This document shows positions 24,679 through 37,677 of a DNA stretch of 64,000 nt, piece after piece. Within the stretch, counting starts at the first letter, position 1, and each line of letters starts with the position of its first letter. Source of the stretch: Trichaptum fuscoviolaceum (lineage: Eukaryota; Basidiomycota; Agaricomycetes; Hymenochaetales; Trichaptaceae); the NCBI GenBank assembly GCA_910574455.1, contig CAJSYZ010000009.1:4605040-4669039 (forward strand). The letters run 5' to 3'. The position numbers and the translations under genes are program-made. The notes beneath the pieces are model-generated. The model did no database searches. It was not told where the DNA came from and saw only the letters and a list, made by a program, of their open reading frames with translations.

Positions 24679-25359
24679 CACGATTCACAGGCCAGCCCAG
24701 ATGAAACTTTGATTGACGCTCTCCGCTGCACGCTGACCATCGCCCCGGACTGCTACTCATATATTGTCAAGCGACTAGTATAATGGATACTATACAACAA
24801 GTCACGGGTAAGTCACAGGGATGAAAGAGAATGTAGGGATATTCAATCATCAGAAGTAAGAGCCAATCCATGATTTAAGCTGGGGGTCGTTCAACGTGCG
24901 TTGCTGGGTCGAACTGGTGTCACCTTCATCGCTGATGGATCGCGATATTCCGCTTTCCTTCATCAGCGCACAAAACGAGAGATGATTGACGCCCTTCGCC
25001 TTCTCATTGTGTTGCTTTTCAAGCCAACGCTTGTGACGCTCGTACGTTCGAGGGTCAGGGACACGTGGCATTATCTGGCGATGGTGAAACCCCGAACCAC
25101 TATAGGTACTCAATTACAACAAGTAGCCTTGCTTTTGCTTCGCAGGAGAAGGATTGTATGTATATTACTCGACTTCTAAGATATCGAACCTCTTACACCG
25201 AAGATTCGGATCAGCGCCGGAATTGATCCTTCTATTACTGCTGTCATACGCAACCCTGCCTTGCGTTGTACGCGTGCTCCATATTAGAGTCCTGTCCCAT
25301 TAGCGACGACGATTCTCCTCTCTCCCACTTCTCACATCCTTCTGCTCGCAGTCGACGAT
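24679..25359. promoter_or_regulatory. Divergent promoter region between M2 and P_C
   Basis: Holds a possible short upstream exon, ATG at 24782 followed by a GTAAGT donor, equivalent to the one at 8462. The rest resembles 8372-9085 and 36220-36712. No gene is otherwise visible. Confidence 0.35.
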
Positions 25360-28300
25360 ATGTCTGGTTCGTCCTTTCTTACTGCGAGTTATGGCTCCTG
25401 CTGACGAACTTTCACAGATCCGGAAATAGGTATGCAGTTATCACTAGCTCGCGTCCAATGAGATATTGATAACGTCCAGGTGTCAATACGACGCAATTGC
25501 CGAACGATATACTTCTCCGACTTGTGGGTGCCACGGAGGAAATCCGCGACCTTCTTCGCCAGAAGGTAGGTCAAGGAAATGGTAAGATGTAATTCCCCAA
25601 AGTTTCAACGCACGCTGATTTGTAACTCAGAGACAGCTCAGCAAATCGACCAATCTTTACATCAAGACGAAGATTCACCAGAAATAACAGTTGCTGCTCA
25701 GGATCATCCCAACGATGAGACAGAAATAATTGAGATCAACGATCATAGTAAGTAATGGTTTGTGTTAGATGATGGCAGCTGTATTGGCTCAAATGCATAC
25801 TCAGGCAATTGGCCAAGCGCCGAGAAGATAGCGGAATATAGAATTAGATGTGCGAAGCACAAAAGGTATTCAACTCGATCTATCTCATCAAATTGAGTCT
25901 AATACCATGAATTTCTTTCTATTCAAGCGAATGTAAGAAGATGCAGGTAGAGGTACGTATCCGGCCTTTATTTGACATCTATTCCCGGAGTAACAAGGAA
26001 TAGTTGGGATGCTTCATTGCGCACTTGGGCATTATCGAAGGCAACAAAGAGGAAATTAAAAGGGCAGAATCGCTGCGGAATGGATTGCTTGTTCCCGTGC
26101 AATGTCTGGAGAAGGCTTTCGATGCGACTACCGATGGTACGTAGTCCTACCTTGTAGGCGAAGCTATTGCAAGAGTGCCGATAGTTTTTTAGAGAGACCG
26201 ACTGCAATGGACGAAGTTCGCTGGTTCTTCGGTAGGCTTCATACCTTCTTTTATTATTTCGATGAAAGCCCGCACCAGAACGATGCAGTTTATCCTGATA
26301 AAGTCAATCAATGGAAGAGCATCAATTATGTGAGTTTAGAGTACTTCAGGCATATGCGAAGGATTAATCCTTCTACGCAAAGAATGGATATTGTAGAATC
26401 TACGGCAAGGATCAAATGCTATCAACCCTCAGCTTGATCTCTAATGCTACGTGGTGCAGAACTTGTAGATGGTGGTAAATTTGTTGAATGCTTCGAATTC
26501 ATCCACGACGTCTTCTTCTCCAAGTTGGAAATGGCAATGGGCGGCGTCGTCGAGACACTGACAGCATTCGAAGAGAAGTGTAAGTAGTTAAGTGCTGTGA
26601 ATCTCTGGTATTGTTTACGTTCTCTAATGGTGGCCATCTTGATTCTCACGTAGCTGCGAATGAATGGCTAGCGAGGCAGAACATAAAGGACTACGAAAGC
26701 TGGTGTGCGGAATACATAAAGATTGTCTTCCCATCATCGTATGGGTTCAGAGAACAGGGTGGTTGGCCAGAGTCTCATGAGCACGAGTACTTTGGTAAAC
26801 GACTTGCAGAGCACAGAAGGTATGGCATCCCGTATACGTATCACTATCCGATCTGACATGCTCGTCTTTAGATTGTGTGAGGACATGCGGGTAGAGGTAA
26901 GTAAGTAGCTTCTGCAACTCAGATGTTGCTTTAACAACATTTCAGTTGGACCACCTTGCAACTCACTATATTATTATCGGAGGTGACAAGGAGGTCATTA
27001 AAGCAACAAATATGCTCAAGGAGGAGCTACTCTCTCATGCTCAGTATCTTGAGAATGCCCTTCTTAGTCGACCGGGAGGTTGGTAATATGCCATGTGATG
27101 GGCGAGCAAGCTCTAATATGCAGTTTTCATAGATTTCCGAACGAAAATGAGCAACGTGATTCAAAGCCTTCTATTTGCTGTCATTCGCTTTCAAAGCAGT
27201 CTCTATCATCAAAAACACGCGTTTTACTTCCGAAAAGTCAAGCAATGGGTAACCTGTACATGGGTGAGTACCGCGTCTATGGTGGACATGTGACATTGAC
27301 TCATCAACGCATAGATCGGAGTGCACAGAATTTTGAGTATGCAAGAAGGAGATTTTCTATGATATCTGTATTTCTGACAGAATCATGGGTTTAGGTTTAT
27401 TGCAACGCGGGGAAGAGTTTCAATGCATGTCTTACGTGTGCAACACTTTCCTTTCGGAATTTGACCGCGCGATGATCGGTATGACACATGGGGAACCGGA
27501 AGAGAAGTCCTTCAACGCAGTACCGGAAGAACTGAAGACGTTCGGAAAAGAGTGTAAGTAACCTGCCATATATCATATTAATACTATCTCTGACTGCAAA
27601 CTAGCCCTACCGAAATTCCTTGTCGACCAGATGGAGAGGGACACAACACGATATATCAACTTGACAACAATTGCCACCTTCTTCTCCAGTGTGACGGCGA
27701 CCACGCTCCAGTTCACGTACGCACCGACGGACTCGGAACCGTCCAACTCCTTGAGAGGAGTAGTCAATCTTTTCTGGTTCTTGTCACTAGTCTTCAGTGT
27801 ATCGTCAGGTGTGAGTAGCTTGCTTGGCTTGACATGGAGGAAGTCTTCAATGTGCGTAATCTATCTCACCTAAAATCAGGTAATATTGATGATCGTTGAA
27901 GATACGACTCTCGTGTTCCTCCGAAACTAATTCGCATGTGGTTCGACAAGGCGCCCATGCTGTTCCTCATTATTGCAGCTGTCGCCTTTGTCATTGGACT
28001 GAATATGTTTGCATATTTGTCTCTCCAGGTTCGTCTAGCAATTGAGATTCAGAATACAGTCTAATGAGCAGCCAGCCACGATATGTCTCTTTCTCAACGA
28101 CCATTCTCACCGGGATACACGGCGCGTGCTTATTGACCGTTACGGGTTGGTTTATATACCAACTTAAGCACGAGTCCATTTGGGCTGGTTGGGCCAGGGC
28201 AGTCATGAAGTCGATCACGAAAATCGCAGGATTGATCGGGAAAGGCATGAAATGGATCTGGAAACTGGTAAAACGGCCCTACGAGAAGTACAAGCTGAAT

Positions 28301-29345
28301 TCGCACCTACAGCGCAATATCTATTGGTATACCCACCTTCTGCTGCTATGCAGATTTCGAGCTGACGATGGGTTTTAAGGGCATTCGGGATGGACAACCG
28401 CGTAGCACGTCTAAACTTTGACATAAGCTGGGACCGCTACTGGCCAGAACCATACCTTCTCTCAAAACTCGTCCGGTGCTTCGCATATCCGATTAAGAAG
28501 TGCTGGCTAGTATCAAAGAAGGCTCTTTCTAGCCTTGGTCGTTTTCTCAGGAAGCATATATGCATATCCTATCATAGAGGACATACAGACGGGGACGTTG
28601 AGTCAATGGGAAGAGAAGGCGAGCAAGATGCCCAAGCACCGAAGGAAACCTTCCTCGTCGAGAAAGCGAAGAGCGACTTTCGTAGATATCTGCGGAAGAT
28701 GTTTAGTGATGATGATGGGGTGGAAGCTATCATGTGGGACATTAAGCGATGGGAGGATGGAAGGTAAGGACCACAAATAAGTACCAAAGCAGCGCTCTAA
28801 CCTTAACTGTCATACATAGCGAAGAAGATGCCGAGAAATATCTCAAGAACGATCTTTGGGGTTACCCAGATCTGTTAAAAAAATTCTTGGAAGACGTACG
28901 GCCAGCCTTGGTTATAGCGCGCGACAACAAACAGGCCCAAGAAGAGAAGAAGGAACAGGAAAGTCGAGAACGGAGGCACATCAACATCAACGCTGATCCT
29001 CCACATCCTTCCGACAGCGGGGATCATGACATGTATCGCGCTGCATCTGCTCCACGCCATGACACATTAGATTCCCTTGACGCCACGCCTAAATCCCCAC
29101 ATGTGACAGAAATGAAACCCCGTCAAGTTAGCCAAACTGAACCGGAGGACCATCTTCTTCCACCTCCGTTGGCGGCGGTAGTGATCCCAGAGGAAGCAGA
29201 CCCTAAAACTCGAGACGGAAATCCGCAAATGGATGCTCTCGGTGAAGAAGAGAGACCACATTCGCATACCGAAGTTGAGAAAGCTCCGTCTACTTCAGGA
29301 GACTACCGTGAAGGATCACAGAGCAACAAAGAGTCGGGAGAGTGA
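25360..29345 (+). CDS. P-family multi-exon membrane protein, copy C (complete)
   Basis: 21 exons: 25360-25366, 25418-25429, 25480-25581, 25631-25747, 25805-25865, 25928-25952, 26004-26136, 26193-26329, 26383-26404, 26460-26579, 26654-26819, 26872-26896, 26946-27078, 27133-27263, 27315-27336, 27395-27553, 27605-27851, 27902-28028, 28076-28326, 28380-28763, 28820-29345. They total 2,907 nt (968 residues) in one frame; all introns are 47-74 nt. Residues about 100-245 and 280-457 are two copies of one module with matching exon sizes (25/133/137/22/120 and 25/133/131/22/159). Membrane segments are likely near 475-497, 510-532, 557-581 and 591-611. A Trp-rich basic patch (KWIWKLVKRPYEKYK), a DWPEPYLLSKL-like exon and a charged tail after LWGYPDLL follow. 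Intron 9 uses a GC donor. No signal peptide is evident. Function and family are unknown; it may be a membrane-anchored receptor or scaffold, but nothing proves that. Confidence 0.85.
26383..26404 (+). other. 22-nt microexon 9 of P_C
   Basis: Between introns of 53 and 55 nt. Its 22 nt shift the phase from 0 to 1, which is needed to join exons 8 and 10. It is followed by GCAAGG, a GC-AG intron. Counterparts: 371-392, 10112-10133, 44331-44352, 53397-53418. Confidence 0.75.
27315..27336 (+). other. 22-nt microexon 15 of P_C
   Basis: Equivalent of microexon 9 in the second module. Same length and phase, different sequence, GTATGC donor. Counterparts: 1313-1334, 18767-18788, 45262-45283, 54336-54357. 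Confidence 0.75.
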
Positions 29346-29876
29346 TATTATAACCTGGTGAAGTGCTGTAGTTCTTGTGCGTACAACTGGTCTACACGAC
29401 ACATACACGATGTGCGCGGAGCATTGCCTCATTAGCCTTTCTCTCTTGTATAGTTTCTGACATGCAATTAGTATTTGTTCTAACCCCGATAAATGTCAAC
29501 GTACTCAGGAGCGGAGGTAAGAGATAAAAGCCGTAAACACTCATCGATAAAATTAATCCTTCCCAGACGACTGGCTCCTAAGACCTTTGTAGTTCTCCGA
29601 GATGACTGCAGATATGACGCACGCACTCCGCTTGGCCCCTGGCGATCATCGCCGATCCTTCGCGGTCGATGCTGTCCAATTGGCAATCCAGATCGGAATC
29701 GACTAAGAAAGTCACCGGATATTGACGACAGCGGAAGGAAACCCAGCACCCTTGTTCTTTAAGAGAGTAGCTTTGAGTCCGTTGATGTCCGTAGTAGTTT
29801 GCCCCTGGTGAGAAATTTTATCCACGGTGGCTAGGAGGAAGACATCGTTCAGAGATAGTCACGGTATGGCGGTGGT

Positions 29877-32739
29877 TCACGTTCCCACGGTTCCAGGCAC
29901 AACGACCTCGCCGACTCCGAATCCCCCTTGTTCTGGTCTTTGATTGAGCAACCAAGTCTCGCGATTGCACCAATACCCGCACTTCATCGTTAGAAAGTAT
30001 TGCACTGACTTCCTGCCCAATCTTACAACTCTGGTGCCCTGTGATAGAAAGATATGCAAATCACTTTCGTATTGAGTTCTACGGGAGATGATGGCGGGGA
30101 TAACAAAAGGACCTTACGCACTACAGTATAGGACAATGAACAGATGTACCACTAGGAGAATGTTTGTCATCGTCAATGAGCAGCAACAGAGAGCACAGCA
30201 CGAACTCTGCCCAAGTATCGACCGTAGCTACCTTAGAAACCCTGCCCGTACCAGGGTCACAAGGAGGGAAATGGGGCCATGAGAAAGAGGAGGAGAAGGA
30301 AGGCTCAATGTCGAGCGAGGTTGGAACCGGAAGAGAGGGTCTTCATAGTACTTCCGAGCGCTACAATGGATAATCGATGGAAATTGGGCGCAAGAAGCGA
30401 TCTACATACGAGCGTCACGCCCAGCCTTTCCTGCATCGCCGAACGCCATTCGACCCAGCTCAACTTCCCCGTCCCTCGCTACAGCCTCTTTGCCGGCCAT
30501 CGGTCTTTCAAGGAGAGGCATAGAACCATGCAATTCAGATGGAAGAGGTGGACAAGAACATCTAAAGAAGGGAAGACAATCGGAAGGCCTGTGTCAGCAT
30601 GGTGGGTGGGGGACCGAGATGTCGAGGCGAAGGTCAAGCACGTTCGGTCAAGTTGGACTTTGCCCGCAGCTCAACAAGATGTTCACATTCAACGTGACAC
30701 CAACGTAGCAGAAGCGTCGAGAGGTGCGGACAGTAATCGTCAGGAGTGCAAAGACTCTGCATCCACGGCGTTATCGACGACATCCGTACCCAGGAGTCTA
30801 CGTATGGTGCAGAACCGACAGTGAAGAGAGTATCGACCAGGTCACTACAGCGAGTAGCGATGACAGACCTGAACAGGGAGAAGGACGTCAGAATCGGTTG
30901 TGCACATAAAAGTATTGTCACAAGAAAGACAGAATCCACATGCAGTCTTATGCGCCCGATAAGACGTCGAAGTGAGTTAATTCTAAAGGTCTCTTCCCCT
31001 AGCCAGAGCGAGAAAGAAACACTCACTTTTTGCCATCGGACGCATAAGGGAGTGCGCGAGGAGGTCTTTGACGTTTTTATGAAGAGGCACAGCGATCGCC
31101 AGTGCTGCGGGACGCCCAGTCTGAAGAAGGTCTTGATAATCTCCGGATGCCATCCGGCACGCGCTTTCGGATGCCCTTGCAGTAATGAAGGAAGAGGGAG
31201 ATGGGCTCGGGCAAGGACGGCTTAACGTACGGCAGGAAGGCAGGAAGTGGTGGCCGATCAACGCGAAGACAAAGTCGATGGTGGGAGTCTACAGCGATTT
31301 CCTTCTCGACGTAAATGGCTAGTTTGGCTTCAAAGAGCCTATCGTCTCTAATCGACCCGGTGTCGTCGTCTTCGATATTGATAGTCGAAATTACGGAGAT
31401 GCCAGTGTGAAAAGCTCGGAAAGCTTTTGATCAGCTAGAACAGTCAGCCTTGGGTAATTTAGGATTTAAGGAATGCTCACCAGAGCCCAACTACTCGAGT
31501 TTCTGTGTCTCTAACAACGTCGACATTACCTGGCTGATGTGGAGGCATGTCGGATCTAACCGCTCTCGCCAGTGCGTCGGTAGGAGAGTTGTACTCCTTC
31601 AAGCATGTGTTTCCCGTCTTGACGCCATTGAAGGCCTACATATCGCGTCTGCGCAGTACGACGAAATGCCTTCCTTCAATATAGCCTCCAAGACTGACAC
31701 CTCTCAGATCCATCCCATCTCCTTTCATTCTCTAGATAAAATGTGGAAGTGCTTCAGCTTATCCATCGTCGGTGCTACGGAAGGAAGTTACTCGCGACGT
31801 GTACGCGTCGAGCCCGGTCGCACCAGAAGCGGCGCGGTGTTGAACAGGTCTGATGAGAAGTGTGAGGTAGCCTTCGACAACTTCCTGCAGCAGAGAAAGC
31901 AGCATAACAAGCGTCGTACATGCCAGGCGCTGCGTCGCAAGATCAGCAACGAGCACCATGGAGGCTGAGTTGAGCGCGACGTACGTGTTGAAGAACCTCC
32001 CCGACATCCACTAGGAAAGGTATCCAATAGCAGTGCACAAGCCGGCATCGTGGTCTTGAAGTCAACGCTGGAAGAATGGCCAGACCCGTGGCATGGCCAG
32101 TGTCATGCATCCCGAGTGACTCTCGCCGACAACACCGAGCGAGATCATCCCGCCACGACGCGCATCTTGAGTTGGACATGCACTCGACAAGCCGCACTTG
32201 ATGAGGCTGCTGAACGTAAGGAGATTTGTGCCGGAAGGAATGACATTGCGAGCGTGTCGATGATGAGCAGCGCAGAACGCAAAGGTGTGTCTTCATGGGT
32301 TCGGCCCTATTAGTTGAGGAATGGCATTGTTGAGTACACGACGCCTTGCGATGATCCGGAACAACGCACCAAGATCAACGTCTAAGCGACATCAAAGACA
32401 TACCTCACTCTCTGCTCACTGCCCGCAAGCATGGGCCGCCGCACAGTACACCGCCATTTTCGTCTGGAAATCCCGAATGTCGTCCTTCTCCTCAACTCGC
32501 TCTCAATGCACGTTACCGATGGGTGCGCGCACGTCGCCGCTCTCTGGATCTTGCAGGAAACTCTCGAAACTCTGACAGGGTGGTCGAGAGCTACAGCTAG
32601 TGATCGTGAAGACGCAAGATTGCGAAATGCCAGAGCGTTACTAAATTCAAGATGTCACATCCATAACCGTGACCGTGACTGCCCAGAGTTCCGGAATCAA
32701 CTTCAAATAGCGGACCTGCACTCTTCCTCCGACGTTCAT
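29877..32739 (-). pseudogene. M-family gene, copy 3 (multi-exon, unknown function)
   Basis: Conserved blocks as in copy 2: DLATQRLACTTLVMLLSLL near 31880-31940, EDDDTGSIRDDRLFEAKLA with DSHHRLCLRVDRPPLPAFLP around 31230-31380, and LLLLIDDDKHSPSGTSVHC near 30150. The last exon ends GEVVVPGTVGT and TGA at 29877-29879; copies 1 and 2 have TGA and TAA at the same place, supporting this as the real stop. A two-base length difference from copy 2 upstream of it and a shortened segment near 31830 shift the frame, so the copy is probably damaged. A hAT-like element lies between it and P_D. Confidence 0.4.
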
Positions 32740-32885
32740 CACAGGAGACTTGATTGACGCTCTCCGCTGCACTCTGACCAACTCCCCGGACTGCTTCTCA
32801 TATTATTTCAAGCCACTAAGTCAGTCACAGGGTCAGAACACGAGGCAAAGTTGTTGTGAACGAAAGAGAACGTAGGGATATCCTA

Positions 32886-35800
32886 CCAAAATAGGATTTC
32901 AGCACCTCAATGTACCTATCTGACATCTGACACCCATTATCTGACACCTGGACACTTGAAATGTATAACTGACCCATATAAGAAGTAAAATCCAACCTCC
33001 GTTAGATAAAATATCTGACAATCGGAGTATCAATATCCAACAATTGGAGTATCTAATTCTGACAGAATAAAGTATCTAAATCCAACCCCTGTAAAGAATG
33101 TATTTCCAACACCGCAGGTTTATCATTATCTGACCCCTCAAATAACACAATTCCAACCCTTATTAGAAGTAATTTCCAACCTATCCGCCCATAAAGTATA
33201 TATATCCAACCCATCTGTAGTATCCATATCTGACCTTCTGTAGTATTCAAATGCAACCCATCTAGAATGTAAATTTGACCCTCTTTAATATGTATTTCCG
33301 ACCCTTTTTAAAATCTAATTTGGACATACTTCAGTATGTAAATCCAGCCCAAAAAGAACTTAATTCCAACATCTCTCTCATGTCATCGTGTAAAGCTTTG
33401 TATAGCGCCGTCAGAGCTAATGGCCCCCAACACAAACATGCATTAATTTCAATGCTATTCCCACTACAGAGGTGGGTAGTACTGTCATACAATGTATTTG
33501 ATTCCTTTACTTAGCAGAAGAGACAGAGAAAATTTCTTGATATTGAACAGTCTCATAGGCCACCAGGAATTCCGAGTGGCAGGCGCGGTCCAATGCTAAG
33601 CGCAGCAGCGAAGATTTTGTTACAACAAATAGAGTATATATTCTAATAGGTCGAAGCAGTGATAACCAGCCACTCTTCGTGTGTATGGTAGGTCACAGTC
33701 CTACAGAGCGAGGCAAGAGTGGCAAGAGCAGAATGTCCAGGAGCGGTGGTCGTCATTGCAGTCTTGGGAGGAGTCTTTGCGCGGAGAGCTGGAATCGTGA
33801 GCGCGAGAACGTGTGCGCGTAGTGGGCAACCTTGACACCGACGAGACTGAGCCTGGCCTAGGTGCAGTCTGTCTAGTGAAACCTTGCAGCATTAGATCTG
33901 GCCTAGATCTGCAGCTGATGAGTGGGTCGATTGACTGGTCGCCGCTTAGATTCCGTTGCTAGACTTGAGACTCTTGAGACCTCAGGACGGGGTGGCTCTA
34001 CTCTTGATGACTTCTTTAATGCTTTGCTTTCTTGGGATATGTGGCTGCTGATCGCTTTTGATCACTGTTACAAGAAGTTAGGATGTCGACGTGAGACAAG
34101 AGAAAAGTGCACGTACGATCTCAAATAGGAGCAGCAAGTAGCAAATGTCGTGCAACACGGGACTTGACACAACACTCGCCAGGATCCTTGTGGAAGGAAA
34201 CTGGCAAACAAGGGGGTGCTTGGCACTAGCCCAACAGATCGCATGTATCGTACGTCACTGACAGGCGAATGTCAGAAAGCCGAGGAACTGTCGTGGATGA
34301 AGCAGCAGGCGTATGATTAACGAGGTTGCTCAATGGACGCAAACTTGGGTGCGTCGGTAACTGCACCAGGATGGTTGTCGAAAACTATATGGCAAACTTC
34401 CTACATAGACTGAGGGTGAGAAAGATGGCAAGCAGATAAGATTGTAAACGCTCACGTTTTCAGAAGTGGTCTGCCACTTAACAGATTGGACCCAGGATGG
34501 TGGATATCTGGGTGGCAACTTCCTACACTGCGTCTGAGGGTGAGAATGGTATTCAAGACCAGAAGAAGAATAAACTCACGGTTTCGGAAGGGGAACTGCC
34601 GTCCAAGCTAATGGAAGTGAGGCGTACACTAACTCTACGGTTTAGCATGCGATTGAGGGTTAAAGAAAAGACCTGCTTACGATTGAAGAAAAAGCCTCTG
34701 CTATACTGGCAATGCGGAGCTGACAACTTAATTGCCCCGCAAATCAGCCCCCTCAAGAATCGTGACGGAGGATATGCTGGCTCGGCGGAGGCAAAGGCGT
34801 AGATCGATGAGTGACAAATTGATGGACGGTCGTCCGGGGTGCATCGGAAGCAGCACCCTAAGCAATTCGTGCAGGAGCGTCGAAGGAGGCAAATCAGTCG
34901 AAGAGTAGCACAAGAACAAAGCGGACGTTTTGGGGGTTGGGGTGCTTGAGTATCCAGAACTGGGCTAGTCCTTCCACTGATCGGGTGGCACGGACAGCAA
35001 GAACAAGAGTGTTTTCTATTCAGGTTCAGAGGTCGAATGGAAGGTGGTGTCGAGCGGTCACCACTCAAGTCAAATGGTGCAAATAATGAGGAAGCAGAGA
35101 GTCCGAATCACTGCAAAGCGATGGGCGAAGTATACGCGGAAGTTAAAGTGGTTGGGGAGATGCTATAGCTGACGAGCATGTCGATCGAAGTTCCTTGGAA
35201 GTAATGAGACATGAGCAAAGAGAGAGAAGAGAGAAGAATGGCACATACCATGTCAGGTTACCCAATCACTGGCATCTCAAGCCTTGGCAAATACTAGCAC
35301 TTGGCTTGGTAGCTGGTAATATCACTGACATATGGGGTTGTCCTTTGAGTGGCTTCTCATCGGACGAATAAAGATCTCCAATGGCGTCGGTTTCCGCAAA
35401 GATACTTATAATCCCGTCGGTCTGGGATTAATCTTCGGTTGGGTCGCAGTCAGGTGGGCTGTAGGAGAGCTCCGGTTCTCCAGTTGACATAGCGCACCCG
35501 ACAACTATCTGCATCTCGAGAATGATGTATGCGAGGTATACCTCATCGACCTTGCTTGCTGAACGAAAGTTGTTGGCGTCGGCATCCCAGTTGGCGCTGC
35601 TCAAGCGCACACCGTGTTTGAGATAAGCAAGACTTTCCGATATCGAAGTGTGAACATCTTTGGAAACAAGCGGAGGGAAATCGTGATCATCGCTGCTGCT
35701 GTCGTGAGTGAGGTCTGAGGTTCGGGTATACAGAGGGTTGGATTTGGATACACCGAGGGGTCAAAAATAGATTCTCACGAGGGTCACATACATATAGTAC

Positions 35801-36211
35801 TTTACGGTGGTCAGATAATGGTGCTATGAGGGGTCAGAAATCAATACTCCAGGGGTTGGATTTACATACTTTTGAGAGATTGAATTTGCATACTTTGAGA
35901 GGTTGAATTTAGATACTTTGAAGGGTTGGAATTGGATATTATTAAGGGTCAGAAATGTATACATTGGAGGGTTGGATTCTTGTAAATGCCGGGGTTGGAT
36001 TTAGATAACTCAAATTGTCAGATATTGATTCTCAAATTGTCAGATATTATTTCGCAAGTTGTCCGATATTACTTTTAAAATGTTGGCAATAGCCGTTATA
36101 ATTGTCAGATTTATGTATTATAAGGGGTTGGATTTATATAAGTCGATGTGTCAGATTATGATAAAACGCGGGTCAGATAGGTACATTGAGGTGCTGAAAT
36201 CCTATCTTGCG
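32886..36211. mobile_element. hAT-like non-autonomous DNA transposon with dense subterminal repeats
   Basis: Inverted ends: after a slightly different first few bases (CCAAAATAGG on the left, CGCAAGATAGG read inwards on the right) 34 nt match exactly. Flanked by an 8-bp duplication ATATCCTA (32878-32885, 36212-36219); the joined flanks restore the array sequence seen before P_B and P_C. Each arm (about 32920-33370 and 35720-36190) has roughly 20 short motifs, TCTGAC or TCCAAC, inverted between the arms. The 2.3-kb interior has no recognisable transposase. The 8-bp duplication fits hAT; other 8-bp superfamilies are possible. Confidence 0.85.
33380..35700. other. Interior of the hAT-like element, no gene recognised
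   Basis: Mixed-composition DNA with short open frames only. A partial duplication is visible: the words AACTTCCTACA and CTGAGGGTGAGAA occur at about 34395-34420 and again at about 34517-34545. A minus-strand frame at 35428-35610 (ANNFRSASKVDEVYLAYIIL) has protein-like composition and could be a captured exon, but I cannot name it. Confidence 0.4.
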
Positions 36212-37333
36212 ATATCCTATCACCTGAAGTAAGAGCCGTTTCATGGTTCAAGATGGAGGTCGCTCAATGGTGTCGCCCTTTATCGCCGATGGATCGCAAT
36301 AATCCGCCTTCCTTCATTATCGCACAATACGAGAGATGATTGACGCCCTTCGCCTTCTCATTGTGTTGCTTTTCAAGCCAACGCTTGTGACGCTCGTACG
36401 TTCGAGGGTCTGGGATACATGGCATTTCTGGCGATGGTGAAACCCCGATGCACTATAGGTACTCAATTACAACAAGTAGCCTTGCTTATGCTTCGCAGGA
36501 GATGGATTGTATGTATATTACTCGACTTCTAAGATATCGAACCTCTTGCGCCATGGACTCGGATCAGCGCTGGAAATGAACCTTCTATTACTGCTGTCAT
36601 ACGCAACCCTGCCTTGTGTTGTACGCATGTTCTATATTAGAGTCCATTCTCATCAGCGAAGAAGACTCTCTTTCCTCCCACTTCTCACATCCATCTGCTT
36701 GCAGTCGACGAAATGTCTGGTTCGTCCTTTCTTACTGCGAGTTATGGCTCCTGCTGATAAACTTTTACAGACCCGGAAATAGGTTTGCAATTACCCGTAG
36801 CTCGCGTCCAATGAGATATTGATAACGTCCAGGTGTCAATACGACGCAAGTGCCGAACGATATATTTCTCCGACTTGTGGGTGCCACCGAGGAAATCCGC
36901 GATCTTCTTCGCCAGAAGGCAGGTCAAGGAAACGGTAAGATGCAATTCCCCAGAGCTTCATCGCACGCTAATCTGTAACTCAGAGTCAGTTCAGCAAATC
37001 GACCAAGCTTTACATCAAAACAAAAAATCACCAGAAGTAGCAGTCACTAATCAGGATCCTCTTAACGATCATGCGGCAATCGTTGAGATCTACGATGACA
37101 GTAAGTAATGGTTTGTATTACATGATAGCAGCTGTATTGGCTTAAATGCATACTCAGGCAATTGGCCAAGCGTTGAAAAGATAGCGGAATACAGAATCAG
37201 ATGTGCGAAGTACGAAAGGTATTTAACTCGATTTATCTCATCAAATCGAGTCCAATACCATGAACTTCTTTCTATTCAAGCGAGTGTAAGAAGATGCAAG
37301 TAGAGGTACGTATCAGGCCTTTATCTAACATAT

Positions 37334-37675
37334 TGTCATGAACTCAATTTCCTTTTTCTTTTATTTTATCTTTTCTTTTCTTTGTCATCACTTATGCATT
37401 CACGCGTAGTCATCTTCTTTTACTCATCACTGACGCTACTTAGTAATCCATGGAACCTTCTGGCATAGTAGCTTAGTAACGGGGCAGTGCGACACAGCCA
37501 CACCCTACAGTATATAAGTAGACAGCTTCGCTTTTGTTGTACTCTAGCTTTGATCTGATCTAACCTCCGGTTAGCAGTAGCTAATATACTTCTTTTATCC
37601 CTCAACCTTTCTTGCTGAGATTGAGTAGAGGCACAGCCCAGTGGTCATTGTCGTCGCTGCTAGCTGTCGCTGATA
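37334..37675 (+). repeat. 5' LTR of Ty3 element 2
   Basis: Begins TGTCATGA and ends GCTGATA. TATATAAG box at 37511-37518. Self-primer TAGCTTTGATCT at 37545-37556, about 34 bp downstream of the box, where the transcript should begin. The first part is pyrimidine-rich. Confidence 0.93.
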
Positions 37676-37677
37676 TA

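Noticed and set aside
34553..35068. 171-residue minus-strand Cys/Ser/Pro-rich frame in the hAT-like element
   Set aside because: Composition typical of a chance frame; no transposase motif and no matching splice signals.
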